Shown here in pieces: positions 1 to 6,283 of a stretch of 6,283 nt of DNA. Source of the DNA: an uncultured Planctomycetaceae bacterium. GTDB lineage: Bacteria; Planctomycetota; Planctomycetia; Planctomycetales; Planctomycetaceae. The position numbers were made by a program, and so were the translations under genes. Every line of letters starts with the position of its first letter. The first letter of the stretch is position 1. The stretch is from the NCBI GenBank assembly GCA_903823545.1, contig CAIJTL010001619.1:1-6283 (forward strand). The letters run 5' to 3'. A model generated the notes under the pieces. The model searched no databases. It worked only from the letters and a program-made list of their open reading frames with translations, and had not been told where the DNA came from.

Positions 1-3000
1 CATCGACTTCGTCCAGGATGCAGAACGGACTCGGCTTGCTGCGGAAGATCGCCATTAACAGGCCAACTGCGGTCATCGTTTTTTCGCCACCGCTCAGCAG
101 CGAGATGCTACGCAATTCTTTGCCCGGCGGACGAGCGACGATGTCGATGCCGCAATCGAGCACGTCGTTCGGGTCTTCGAGGATGACGTCACCTTCGCCG
201 CCACCGAACAGCTTGCGAAACATCTGCTGAAAGTTCAGCCGAATCGTCTCGAACGTCTCGAGGAAGATGCGCTGACTCTCTCCGTTGATCTGCCGAATGA
301 TTTCTTCGAGCGTGGACTTCGCCTCGTCGAGGTCTTGCAACTGCGAACTGAGGTGCTGATACCGCTCGTCGAGTTCGTCGAGGTCTTTCAAGCTGTCGGT
401 GTTGACGCTCCCCATCATCTTCAGCTTACGACGGAGGCGATTGACTCGCGCTTCGAGTTCCGGGCGGATTTCGAGGAACGGGATTTCGTTGGCGGCAGGG
501 AGAGACGCGGCCGCGCTAGATTCGTTCGGGGCATCTGCATTTGGTCCTTCTGCACTCTCAACGGCATCGACGGCCTCAGCGGATTCATGCGATTCGTCGT
601 TCGTCATCTCCGTTGAGTTCTCTGTTGATTCCGTCGATGAATCGGCTTCGACCTCTTCTTCGTCAGACGATTCCGCGACACGCAATTTGATCGAATTTGA
701 GTTGCGTTCTGCCTGCCACAGCGTGACCGCAGACGCACCGGAGGCGACGACGTCGTCGAGCGTCAGTTGATACTCCTCTTCGATCCGTTCGGCGCAGACC
801 TGCAATTGATGTCGTGCATCGCGCGCGGCGATTTCATTCGCGTGCAAACGGTCGGCGAGTTCACGACGTTGTGCTCGTAAGCGCGCTTCGTCTTCGGCGA
901 AGGTCGATTTGCGATTGCGGAGTTGTTCCTTATCAGCCAGCACAGCGGCCACTTCGGCAGAGAACTGCTCGTCGAAAAGTTGCAGCTCCCATAGTTCGGC
1001 GTTCGTATTGAGTACCTGCAAGTTGATCTGCCGTGACTGCGCAGAAACCGCGACGAAGCGACGTTCAGCCTCGTCGAGTTGCTCATCACGCTGCTTCTGT
1101 TCGTCTCGCAAGCGGACGACCGTTGTTTGCAGTGATTGCACGCGCTCTTCATGTTTCGCGAGCTGCAGGCGTTGATCGACTTGCTGTTGAGCGAGCACTT
1201 GCCGATGTTGATCTCGTCGTGCGACATCCGCCTCAAGTGTGGCGAATGATTCTCGCAAGCTAGCAAGATTGTCCTCGAACCAAGCGTGCTCGCGCTGAGC
1301 TTGGTCGATTTGCAGAACGAGTTCTGCGGCCAACGATTCAAAGCGAGCTGCTTCGGCCTGAATGACTTCGCGGTCTTTGACGAGCCGTTCGACCTCTTGT
1401 CGTTGAGCGGCGACGTCGGATCGGGCCTGAGCGAGTCGATCGGCGAGTTCTTGCTTCTCAGACGTGGCCGAATCGATTGTTCGCTCAACGCTTCTTAGTG
1501 ATTGCGTGATGTCGCTGAGTTGTCGCTCGCCGTCCGCGATGGTGCGATCCAAGCGAAGGAGATCATTTTTCAATCGTCGCAACTCGCTTCGTCGAGTCAG
1601 CAACGACGATTCGCTGCGGACAGCTCCGGCATAAAGCGTCCCGTCATCTTCAAGCAGCTCACCCTGTAAGCTAACGAAGCGACATCCACGACCTTCGCCG
1701 CGCGCGAGTTCAAACGCGACATCGAGCGTGCTGACGACCCATGTGGTTCCGAGCAACGCTTCAGCCAATCCCGGATGCCCAGATTTCAAACTGACAAGTT
1801 GGTCTGCCCGTTTGATGACGCCGATGTGGCCAGACAAGTCCGGCGATACGAATGCGGATGGTTCCACGTAACCCGAAGCGCTAGCGAGGGCGGACGCTTC
1901 TAGCGACTCCGTGTTTCGTCGCTCCGATGCGAGAGACTCCAAATACGGCGTCGTTGCGAGCATTCGCCCTCGCTGACGCGTCGGGTTAGTGAGTGTTCCG
2001 ACTTCGACAAAGCCGACGCGGCCAGAGAAGCGGCTCGCTCCGCCGTTGAGGTATTCGACGATCGGTTGCAGTTCGCGAACGACGATCAATTGGGCTCGAT
2101 TGCCGAGTGCGACCTCCAAGATCGCCGCTTCGTCGAGATCGGCTTCGATCAAATCTGCCACGCTACCGAGAATGCTCGACCACGGCGCGTAATTGGAAGT
2201 TTGCGCTCTGCTAAGTATTTCTTTCACGCCGATGCCGAGTCCTTCTTGTCGGCGTTCGAGGTCTTCGAGGACCGCTTGCTGTGATTGCTTGGCGCTCCGT
2301 TCTTCGCGTTGCTCGCGAAGCTGTTGCTGTATCCTTTCTTGTTCGGCGATCAGCTTTTGTTGCCGATCGCGAATCTCGCGGACTCGATCATCAAGCTGAC
2401 CGACTTCCGACAAGACCACATCGACGGCGGCCTGCCGACGTAGCACTTCCGACTGCGAGGCGATGATGTCCGCTTCGTGTTGAGCCAGTCGTTGTCCCAC
2501 CGAGATCGCCGCAGTGTGCGCGGCTTCGCATTGCGACTGCAAACCGCTGACACGTTGCTGAGTCGCGGTTGATTGCTGTGTCAGCTCAAGCTGCTTTTGT
2601 CGTTCGCGATCAAGCGTCGCATTGTCCGTTTTGAGTTGCCGAGTCAGTTCAGACAGTTCGGTTTCGGCAGCATTCAGCTCGGCCTGCAATCGCGCGTGTT
2701 CGGCGTCGCTGCGGGACAACTCTTCTTCCGACGCTTGTAGCTCATCCGTGATCTCGCGAGCGCGGGCCTGCATGGTGACTCGCTGCCGACGCAAACGATC
2801 GAGGTCCGTGCCGAGTTCTTTCTGCCGTCCGGTGAGATGCCGCAACGTGGATTCGTGCCGCACGACACTCTCGCGATTTCCCGACGCGCTCTTTTCAGCG
2901 AGTCGCAATCGCATGTCGATCTCGGCAAGTTCGGCATCGAAGACCGACAGCTTTTGTTCGAGTTCTTGTTGGCGATTCGACAGATCGGCCAGTCGTTCTT

Positions 3001-3751
3001 CACCACCTTGCAGCTCTTGTTCGACCGCTGCCAGTTGCACGGAGAAATGTCGATGATCGTCTGCCGCGAGCCCGAACCACCATTCGCGTAGCTCGGTCGA
3101 AATTTCGCGATACTTAGCGGCCTTCGAGGCTTGTGACCGCGTTGTGTTCAACTGCGATTCGACTTCGTCGACGATGTCTCGAAGGCGAAGCAAGTTCTGT
3201 TCGACTCGTTCCAGCTTGCGAGTCGCTTCTTCTTTGCGAGCTTTGTAACGCGAAACTCCCGCTGCTTCTTCGAAGACGCTTCGTCGCGCGGCAGCGTTCG
3301 CTTGCAGGATTTGATCGACTCGCCCTTGTTCGATGATGCTGTAACCAGACGAGCCGCCGCCGGTTCCCATGAAGAGATCTTTGATGTCCTTCAATCGCGC
3401 GGGCTGTTGGTTGATCAGATATTCGGAATCGCCACTGCGCCACAGTCGCCGACCGATCTGCACTTCGGCGGCATCAAGGGCGAGATATCGTTCGGTGTTG
3501 TCGAACGTCAGCAACGCTTCCGCGAATGCCGCGGGCTTACGACCGGACGCGCCGTTGAAGATGACGTCGGTCATGTCCTTGCCGCGAAGACTCTTCGGAC
3601 TCTGATCACCAAGCACCCATTTGATCGAGTCCACCACATTGCTCTTGCCCGACCCATTAGGCCCGACAACGCAGGTGATCCCGCGCGAAAAATCAAAGCG
3701 CGTCCTGTCCGCAAAACTCTTGAAGCCGAACATTTCAAGCGACTTCAGCAT
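1..3751 (-). CDS. smc: Chromosome segregation ATPase SMC (partial, C-terminus beyond the window)
   Basis: SMC is the ATP-driven core of bacterial condensin; it dimerises through its hinge and, with ScpA and ScpB, compacts and separates newly replicated chromosomes. The frame stays open for 1250 codons; I checked it triplet by triplet and found no stop or frameshift. Residues 1-160 form the N-terminal head: [17 protein letters not shown], Walker A GPNGSGKS (30-37), SEYLIN (109-114) and [12 protein letters not shown] (138-149). A long Gln/Glu/Arg-rich coiled coil follows to about 505, then the hinge (about 505-710, with [11 protein letters not shown] and SGRVGFVEV), then the returning coil. The C-terminal head has [17 protein letters not shown], the ABC signature LSGGEK (1219-1224) and Walker B FCILDEVD (1243-1250), where the window ends. 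The start is secure: an in-frame TAA lies ten codons upstream (3779-3781) with no other start codon between. No Shine-Dalgarno sequence is visible. The protein will exceed the usual length of about 1150-1200 residues. Two inserts explain most of the excess: a repeat-encoded one in the hinge (about 588-628) and an acidic one (about 1027-1088). Confidence 0.97.
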   Translation of the reverse strand, partial: MLKSLEMFGFKSFADRTRFDFSRGITCVVGPNGSGKSNVVDSIKWVLGDQSPKSLRGKDMTDVIFNGASGRKPAAFAEALLTFDNTERYLALDAAEVQIGRRLWRSGDSEYLINQQPARLKDIKDLFMGTGGGSSGYSIIEQGRVDQILQANAAARRSVFEEAAGVSRYKARKEEATRKLERVEQNLLRLRDIVDEVESQLNTTRSQASKAAKYREISTELREWWFGLAADDHRHFSVQLAAVEQELQGGEERLADLSNRQQELEQKLSVFDAELAEIDMRLRLAEKSASGNRESVVRHESTLRHLTGRQKELGTDLDRLRRQRVTMQARAREITDELQASEEELSRSDAEHARLQAELNAAETELSELTRQLKTDNATLDRERQKQLELTQQSTATQQRVSGLQSQCEAAHTAAISVGQRLAQHEADIIASQSEVLRRQAAVDVVLSEVGQLDDRVREIRDRQQKLIAEQERIQQQLREQREERSAKQSQQAVLEDLERRQEGLGIGVKEILSRAQTSNYAPWSSILGSVADLIEADLDEAAILEVALGNRAQLIVVRELQPIVEYLNGGASRFSGRVGFVEVGTLTNPTRQRGRMLATTPYLESLASERRNTESLEASALASASGYVEPSAFVSPDLSGHIGVIKRADQLVSLKSGHPGLAEALLGTTWVVSTLDVAFELARGEGRGCRFVSLQGELLEDDGTLYAGAVRSESSLLTRRSELRRLKNDLLRLDRTIADGERQLSDITQSLRSVERTIDSATSEKQELADRLAQARSDVAAQRQEVERLVKDREVIQAEAARFESLAAELVLQIDQAQREHAWFEDNLASLRESFATLEADVARRDQHRQVLAQQQVDQRLQLAKHEERVQSLQTTVVRLRDEQKQRDEQLDEAERRFVAVSAQSRQINLQVLNTNAELWELQLFDEQFSAEVAAVLADKEQLRNRKSTFAEDEARLRAQRRELADRLHANEIAARDARHQLQVCAERIEEEYQLTLDDVVASGASAVTLWQAERNSNSIKLRVAESSDEEEVEADSSTESTENSTEMTNDESHESAEAVDAVESAEGPNADAPNESSAAASLPAANEIPFLEIRPELEARVNRLRRKLKMMGSVNTDSLKDLDELDERYQHLSSQLQDLDEAKSTLEEIIRQINGESQRIFLETFETIRLNFQQMFRKLFGGGEGDVILEDPNDVLDCGIDIVARPPGKELRSISLLSGGEKTMTAVGLLMAIFRSKPSPFCILDEVD
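1869..1988. repeat. Palindromic interspersed repeat, in frame within the smc hinge
   Basis: A 23-base inverted repeat with 3 mismatches flanks a 74-base spacer. The left arm, 1869-1891, begins taacccgaagcg. The right arm, 1966-1988, ends gacgcgtcgggtta. On the smc strand the right arm is read as TNPTRQRGR (SMC residues 588-596) and the left arm as ALASASGY (621-628). The stretch interrupts the hinge between the recognisable VGFVEV and DLSGHIGVI segments. I recall NPTRQRG and related peptides as common in planctomycete proteins, where they come from short interspersed repeats; that is memory, not a search. No transposase is nearby, so the element would have moved in trans, like a MITE or REP-type sequence. 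The exact boundaries beyond the arms are uncertain. Confidence 0.75.
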
Positions 3752-3809
3752 GGTGCGGATCGAATGGAAGGAGGAAGGTTAAGTGACGATCAAAATTCAG
3801 AGATACATT

Positions 3810-3939
3810 TTCAACGCAAAGGTGCAAAGTAACGCAGAGGTTCGTAAAGATTCCTGATTGAACGATTCCAGAAATCAAAACTGAGTTGATGGGATTATTG
3901 GCCACAAATCTTCGCGTCCCTCTGCATCTTTACGTTGAA
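3810..3939. repeat. Intergenic long inverted repeat of the CGCAGAG/GCAAAG type
   Basis: Two 26-base arms, 3810-3835 and 3914-3939, match in inverted orientation at 21 of 26 positions and enclose a 78-base spacer. Both arms are built from short purine-rich units such as cgcaaagg, gcaaag and cgcagagg, and similar units continue just outside the arms (3832-3840 and, inverted, around 3941-3950). The repeat fills most of the gap between the lipoprotein gene and smc. The right arm begins 15 bases past the lipoprotein stop codon. I recall similar purine-rich dispersed repeats in intergenic DNA of several bacterial phyla. A hairpin here would have a very long loop and no clear T-run, so a role as a simple intrinsic terminator is not well supported. 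Confidence 0.65.
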
Positions 3940-3954
3940 TGCCTCTGTGCTCAA

Positions 3955-5979
3955 TTACTTTCGTTTCCAGAACTCATACCAATGGCGGTCCTGGTTGGGG
4001 GCAGATGGGTCTTTGCGGGCATCGACGAGCGACGCGTTACCCTTCGGGTCAGCTTCGGTGAGGTTGTCTTCGGAATCAGGTTTGTCGGTGTTCGGCTTCT
4101 TGTCGGATGATTCGAGAGCCTCGCTTTGCGACTGCTTGTTCTTGGCAGCTTCGTCGTCTTTCAAATTCGGGACGAAGTTCGGGATCAAGTTGGCGTTGCC
4201 GATACGGAGTGACTTCCCTTCGGTATCTCCCGCCGATGTCGGCTTGCGAATGTATTCGCGGCCACCTTGCGGCAGTGCGTCGATTTCGATGCGGCCCGAC
4301 AGATTCTGTTGCTTGGCCGCCTGCAAAATCATTTGAGCGACGTCCGGATAACTACCGCCGAATTCAACGACCGTGCGGATGACTTCAGCCACGCTCGTCG
4401 AAACTTCCTTGCGACGATCCGGTTGGCCCGCTTCGTAACGAGCAACAACGATCTGATCTTTACCAGGTTGTGCGGTCACCCAAATACGTGGACCAGCACG
4501 AACGGCCAACGGGGTCTTAAACTTTTGATTGATGCCGAACAAAACGATTTCTGATCGCCAGTGATGAGTCAGGTGAATCATTGGTTCGCCGGTCGCTGGG
4601 ATCGTGTGCAACGAGAAGAGTTCACGATCCGACGAGTCTTTGAGGACTTCTCCGTTGAGATATGGATCGCGTTTGTCGAGCGTCCACAAAGCGCGGAACG
4701 CGCCGTATCGCATTTCGGCACTGTCGACGATCTTTCCAGATTCGTCTTTCTGAGCGCTCATCAAGTCACGCAGCAACAAATGCGTTTCTGCTTCGTCGAG
4801 CGTTGCGAGGGCCGCGAGGGCATAGACGCGGAATGCACGTTCTTGAACCGCACATTCACCGAGCGTTTTGATTCCATCGCTCTTGCCGAGGTACGTCAGG
4901 GCCATCGCCGAGTTGAATCGAACTTCTTGATCGGGATGTTTTAAACCAGTCTTCAGGATCGAAACTGATTGATCGCCGATTGCTTCAAGTTGCAATGCGG
5001 CTTGTTCAGTCGTGTCTGGATCAAGGAGTTGAGTCTTCAACTTTTCCATGCGGACGTGTCGCCCGACCTGCGTTTCACGAAACGCGATGTTGCGGATGAC
5101 CTGCAAATAACGAGGGTAGTTGTCCTTGTATCGGCCGAGAACTTTTAGCTCGATTGTCTGATCGGTGAGTGCCTTCGCCAGCGGTTCGCGCAGCCCACTT
5201 TCGTTGTATGCAAAGAAGCGGTCGCCAATTTTTGAGGCAATTCGTCGTGACTGTCTCACGCTGCGAAAATCACTACGAAGTTGTACGCGGAGGTCTCGCT
5301 CCTTCTTCGCGATGGCACCGGCCAGGATTTTGCCGCGCAGCTTCACGCCCGTAGAGTCTGATTTTCCTTCACCGGTCGTTACGAGAATCGGACCTTTGGC
5401 TTTGGCCATGACGTGGCCTTTCATCACTCCGTGACCTTGCACGACAGCAGCTTCATAAAGCTCGGTTTCAAGCAGCCAGCCACCGTTCAGGCTCGTCGAC
5501 GTGTCACCTTCGACAACCATGACCGACTCGACGTCAAAAGCTTCTCCCTTGCGAACAAGTGGAGGTAGGTACGCGCGGATCTTCACGAGTGCGGTATTCG
5601 CAGAACGCAGGATCGACTCGGGATCTTTGATGTCTCGCTTTCGCATGTCGTTGACAAGCTGTTCGCGATAAATCGACGGGGGAGGGTCACCGCCAGTTCC
5701 ATCAAGGCCCACGACGAGTCCAACACCTTCCAACACAACCCAGTTCATGCCAGCGAAAGCGGTGTAATCGCCGATGAATGGCGTTTCGACTTTCGTTTCA
5801 AACTCTTTATCAGGGTCTTTGTCCTTCCCTTTTTCGCCCTTCTTGCCGTCGTCGAGATCTTCCTCGTCTTGCTTATCGGGCGACTGCGAACGGAGCAGTT
5901 TGAGCTGCTGACAGCCCACGACGGGGCTGCAAAGCATCAAACCACATAATAACCAAACACAGAGTCGGAACGTCTTCAT
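3955..5979 (-). CDS. FlgI-like (flagellar P-ring domain) lipoprotein with HEAT-like repeats
   Basis: This 674-residue protein is a predicted envelope lipoprotein. Residues 1-22 are a signal peptide ending in the lipobox VVGC, with Cys23 as the lipidation site; Gln at +2 favours the outer membrane. A charged Lys/Asp/Glu linker spans about 33-66. Residues about 68-290 resemble FlgI, the periplasmic P-ring protein around the flagellar rod: GVGLVVGLDGTGGD (85-98), YLPPLVRKGEAFDV (137-150), TSLNGGWLLETEL (162-174) and DFRSVRQSRRIASKI (237-251) match the family's usual landmarks. Residues about 325-435 look like two or three HEAT-type helical repeats, then an unrecognised C-terminal region (about 440-575) and a polar tail ending HWYEFWKRK. 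Canonical FlgI is about 365 residues, is not lipidated and has no HEAT repeats, so this is a family relative, not a proven P-ring subunit. ATG at 5979 is chosen over GTG at 6051: it puts the signal peptide at the N-terminus and has a good Shine-Dalgarno sequence. No other flagellar gene is visible. Confidence 0.85.
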   Translation of the reverse strand: MKTFRLCVWLLCGLMLCSPVVGCQQLKLLRSQSPDKQDEEDLDDGKKGEKGKDKDPDKEFETKVETPFIGDYTAFAGMNWVVLEGVGLVVGLDGTGGDPPPSIYREQLVNDMRKRDIKDPESILRSANTALVKIRAYLPPLVRKGEAFDVESVMVVEGDTSTSLNGGWLLETELYEAAVVQGHGVMKGHVMAKAKGPILVTTGEGKSDSTGVKLRGKILAGAIAKKERDLRVQLRSDFRSVRQSRRIASKIGDRFFAYNESGLREPLAKALTDQTIELKVLGRYKDNYPRYLQVIRNIAFRETQVGRHVRMEKLKTQLLDPDTTEQAALQLEAIGDQSVSILKTGLKHPDQEVRFNSAMALTYLGKSDGIKTLGECAVQERAFRVYALAALATLDEAETHLLLRDLMSAQKDESGKIVDSAEMRYGAFRALWTLDKRDPYLNGEVLKDSSDRELFSLHTIPATGEPMIHLTHHWRSEIVLFGINQKFKTPLAVRAGPRIWVTAQPGKDQIVVARYEAGQPDRRKEVSTSVAEVIRTVVEFGGSYPDVAQMILQAAKQQNLSGRIEIDALPQGGREYIRKPTSAGDTEGKSLRIGNANLIPNFVPNLKDDEAAKNKQSQSEALESSDKKPNTDKPDSEDNLTEADPKGNASLVDARKDPSAPNQDRHWYEFWKRK

Positions 5980-5986
5980 GACGTTG

Positions 5987-5991
5987 CTCCC
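5987..5991 (-). promoter_or_regulatory. Ribosome binding site deciding the lipoprotein start
   Basis: On the minus strand GGGAG lies 7 bases before the ATG at 5977-5979. The alternative GTG start at 6049-6051 is preceded by a pyrimidine-rich stretch with no Shine-Dalgarno match, and it would place 24 residues ahead of the signal peptide. The site therefore supports the shorter, 674-residue protein. Confidence 0.65.
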
Positions 5992-6117
5992 GAATGGGCT
6001 GAGGCAGGGGATACAGCGAAAGAAAATCTGACGCCGTGAGGGGTAGGACACAGAGAGGAGGAACGGAAAGGGAGAATGTCCGGCCTGATTGCCGAACTTT
6101 TAGGAAGGGGTCGGGAA

Positions 6118-6144
6118 GTTATGGCTGCCTTAAAAAACGGTCAA
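6118..6144 (-). promoter_or_regulatory. Candidate sigma-70-type promoter for the lipoprotein gene (weak)
   Basis: On the minus strand TTGACC (6144-6139, 5 of 6 to the -35 consensus) is followed after 15 bases by CATAAC (6123-6118, 4 of 6 to the -10 consensus). The spacing is shorter than the preferred 17. It would give a 5' leader of about 130 bases before the ATG. This is a pattern match only, and planctomycete promoters are often far from consensus. Confidence 0.2.
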
Positions 6145-6171
6145 GACCATCCCGGAGTCACTTCCGTCACA

Positions 6172-6227
6172 AGCACGACGCGCAAGCGAGTGGTCATGGC
6201 CGGAAGCACTCGCTTGCGCGTCGTGCT
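6172..6227. repeat. Perfect 21-base inverted repeat (REP-like hairpin)
   Basis: The arms 6172-6192 (agcacgacgcgcaagcgagt plus g) and 6207-6227 are exact reverse complements around a 14-base loop, giving a strong GC-rich 21-bp stem in DNA or RNA. The arm resembles the right arm of the repeat inside smc: with its flanking bases it matches at 18 of 24 positions, including the core cgacgcg..agcgag. No T-run follows on either strand, so it is not a canonical intrinsic terminator, although it could still slow polymerase or protect an RNA end. The most likely reading is a copy of a dispersed palindromic repeat family between genes. Confidence 0.8.
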
Positions 6228-6283
6228 AACGTGAAAGCGTTGAAAATCTGTCGCGGCTTCACTGGGGGGCTGCGGGCTTCGCG

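Larger units (their letters stand above)
5980..6283. other. Non-coding region upstream of the lipoprotein gene
   Basis: This stretch of about 300 bases has no convincing gene. It holds the ribosome binding site at 5987-5991, the weak promoter candidate at 6118-6144 and the perfect hairpin at 6172-6227. The 56 bases to the right of the hairpin are too short to assign to a neighbouring gene. Confidence 0.6.

Noticed and set aside
763..1488. A 241-codon minus-strand open frame inside smc, and many plus-strand frames across 1-3800
   Set aside because: They overlap the intact smc frame, and their translations are Ser/Arg/Cys-rich and low in complexity, as expected from out-of-frame reading of a coiled-coil gene.
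1861..1999. Direct repeat gttcc (1861-1865 and 1995-1999) as a target-site duplication around the smc repeat
   Set aside because: Five bases can match by chance, and element plus duplication (134 bases) would not keep the smc frame without a further change.
3302..3832. A 176-codon plus-strand open frame opposite the SMC N-terminal head
   Set aside because: It lies antisense to the conserved Walker A region, has no recognisable domain, and runs into the intergenic repeat.
5980..6051. GTG start giving a 698-residue lipoprotein precursor
   Set aside because: It lacks a Shine-Dalgarno sequence and would bury the signal peptide behind 24 residues; ATG at 5979 fits better.
6078..6106. Small hairpin followed by a short T-run on the plus strand
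   Set aside because: The stem is only about 4 bp and there is no plus-strand gene for it to terminate.
6259..6282. Possible C-terminal tail of a neighbouring minus-strand gene (AKPAAPQ then stop)
   Set aside because: Seven codons at the window edge are too few to support a gene; other frames are equally open there.

Overview
The window most likely comes from a member of the Planctomycetota. GC content looks moderate (estimated by eye in the low-to-mid 50s percent). The evidence is an SMC protein of the planctomycete kind, a FlgI-like lipoprotein fused to HEAT-like repeats, and short palindromic repeats whose in-frame translation gives NPTRQRG, a peptide I recall as frequent in planctomycete proteomes. 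The phylum is inferred from memory of these families, not from a database search.

Both genes are on the minus strand, so they read from right to left. From the right edge there is a roughly 300-base non-coding stretch (5980-6283). It carries a perfect 21-base inverted repeat (6172-6227), a weak candidate promoter and a clear ribosome binding site. Next comes a 674-residue predicted outer-membrane lipoprotein (3955-5979) with a flagellar P-ring (FlgI)-like domain, HEAT-like repeats and a C-terminal region I do not recognise. A 203-base intergenic gap (3752-3954) follows, mostly filled by an imperfect long inverted repeat (3810-3939). The rest of the window (3751 down to 1) is smc, the chromosome-segregation ATPase, open without a stop for 1250 codons. 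It leaves the window at the Walker B motif, so its last part is missing.

The two genes have no obvious functional link: one acts on the chromosome, the other at the cell envelope. They point the same way but are separated by a repeat-filled gap, so a shared transcript is possible but not shown.

The most unusual feature is that smc appears to carry a mobile-type palindromic repeat inside its coding sequence. A roughly 120-base element with 23-base inverted ends (1869-1988) is read through in frame as about 41 extra residues in the hinge domain. Its arms resemble the arms of the intergenic hairpin at 6172-6227 (18 of 24 bases), so two copies of one divergent repeat family seem to sit in this window, one as coding sequence and one as an intergenic hairpin. 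The SMC also has a roughly 62-residue acidic segment with no Lys or Arg in its C-terminal arm. I found no CRISPR array, tRNA, rRNA, transposase or defence system.
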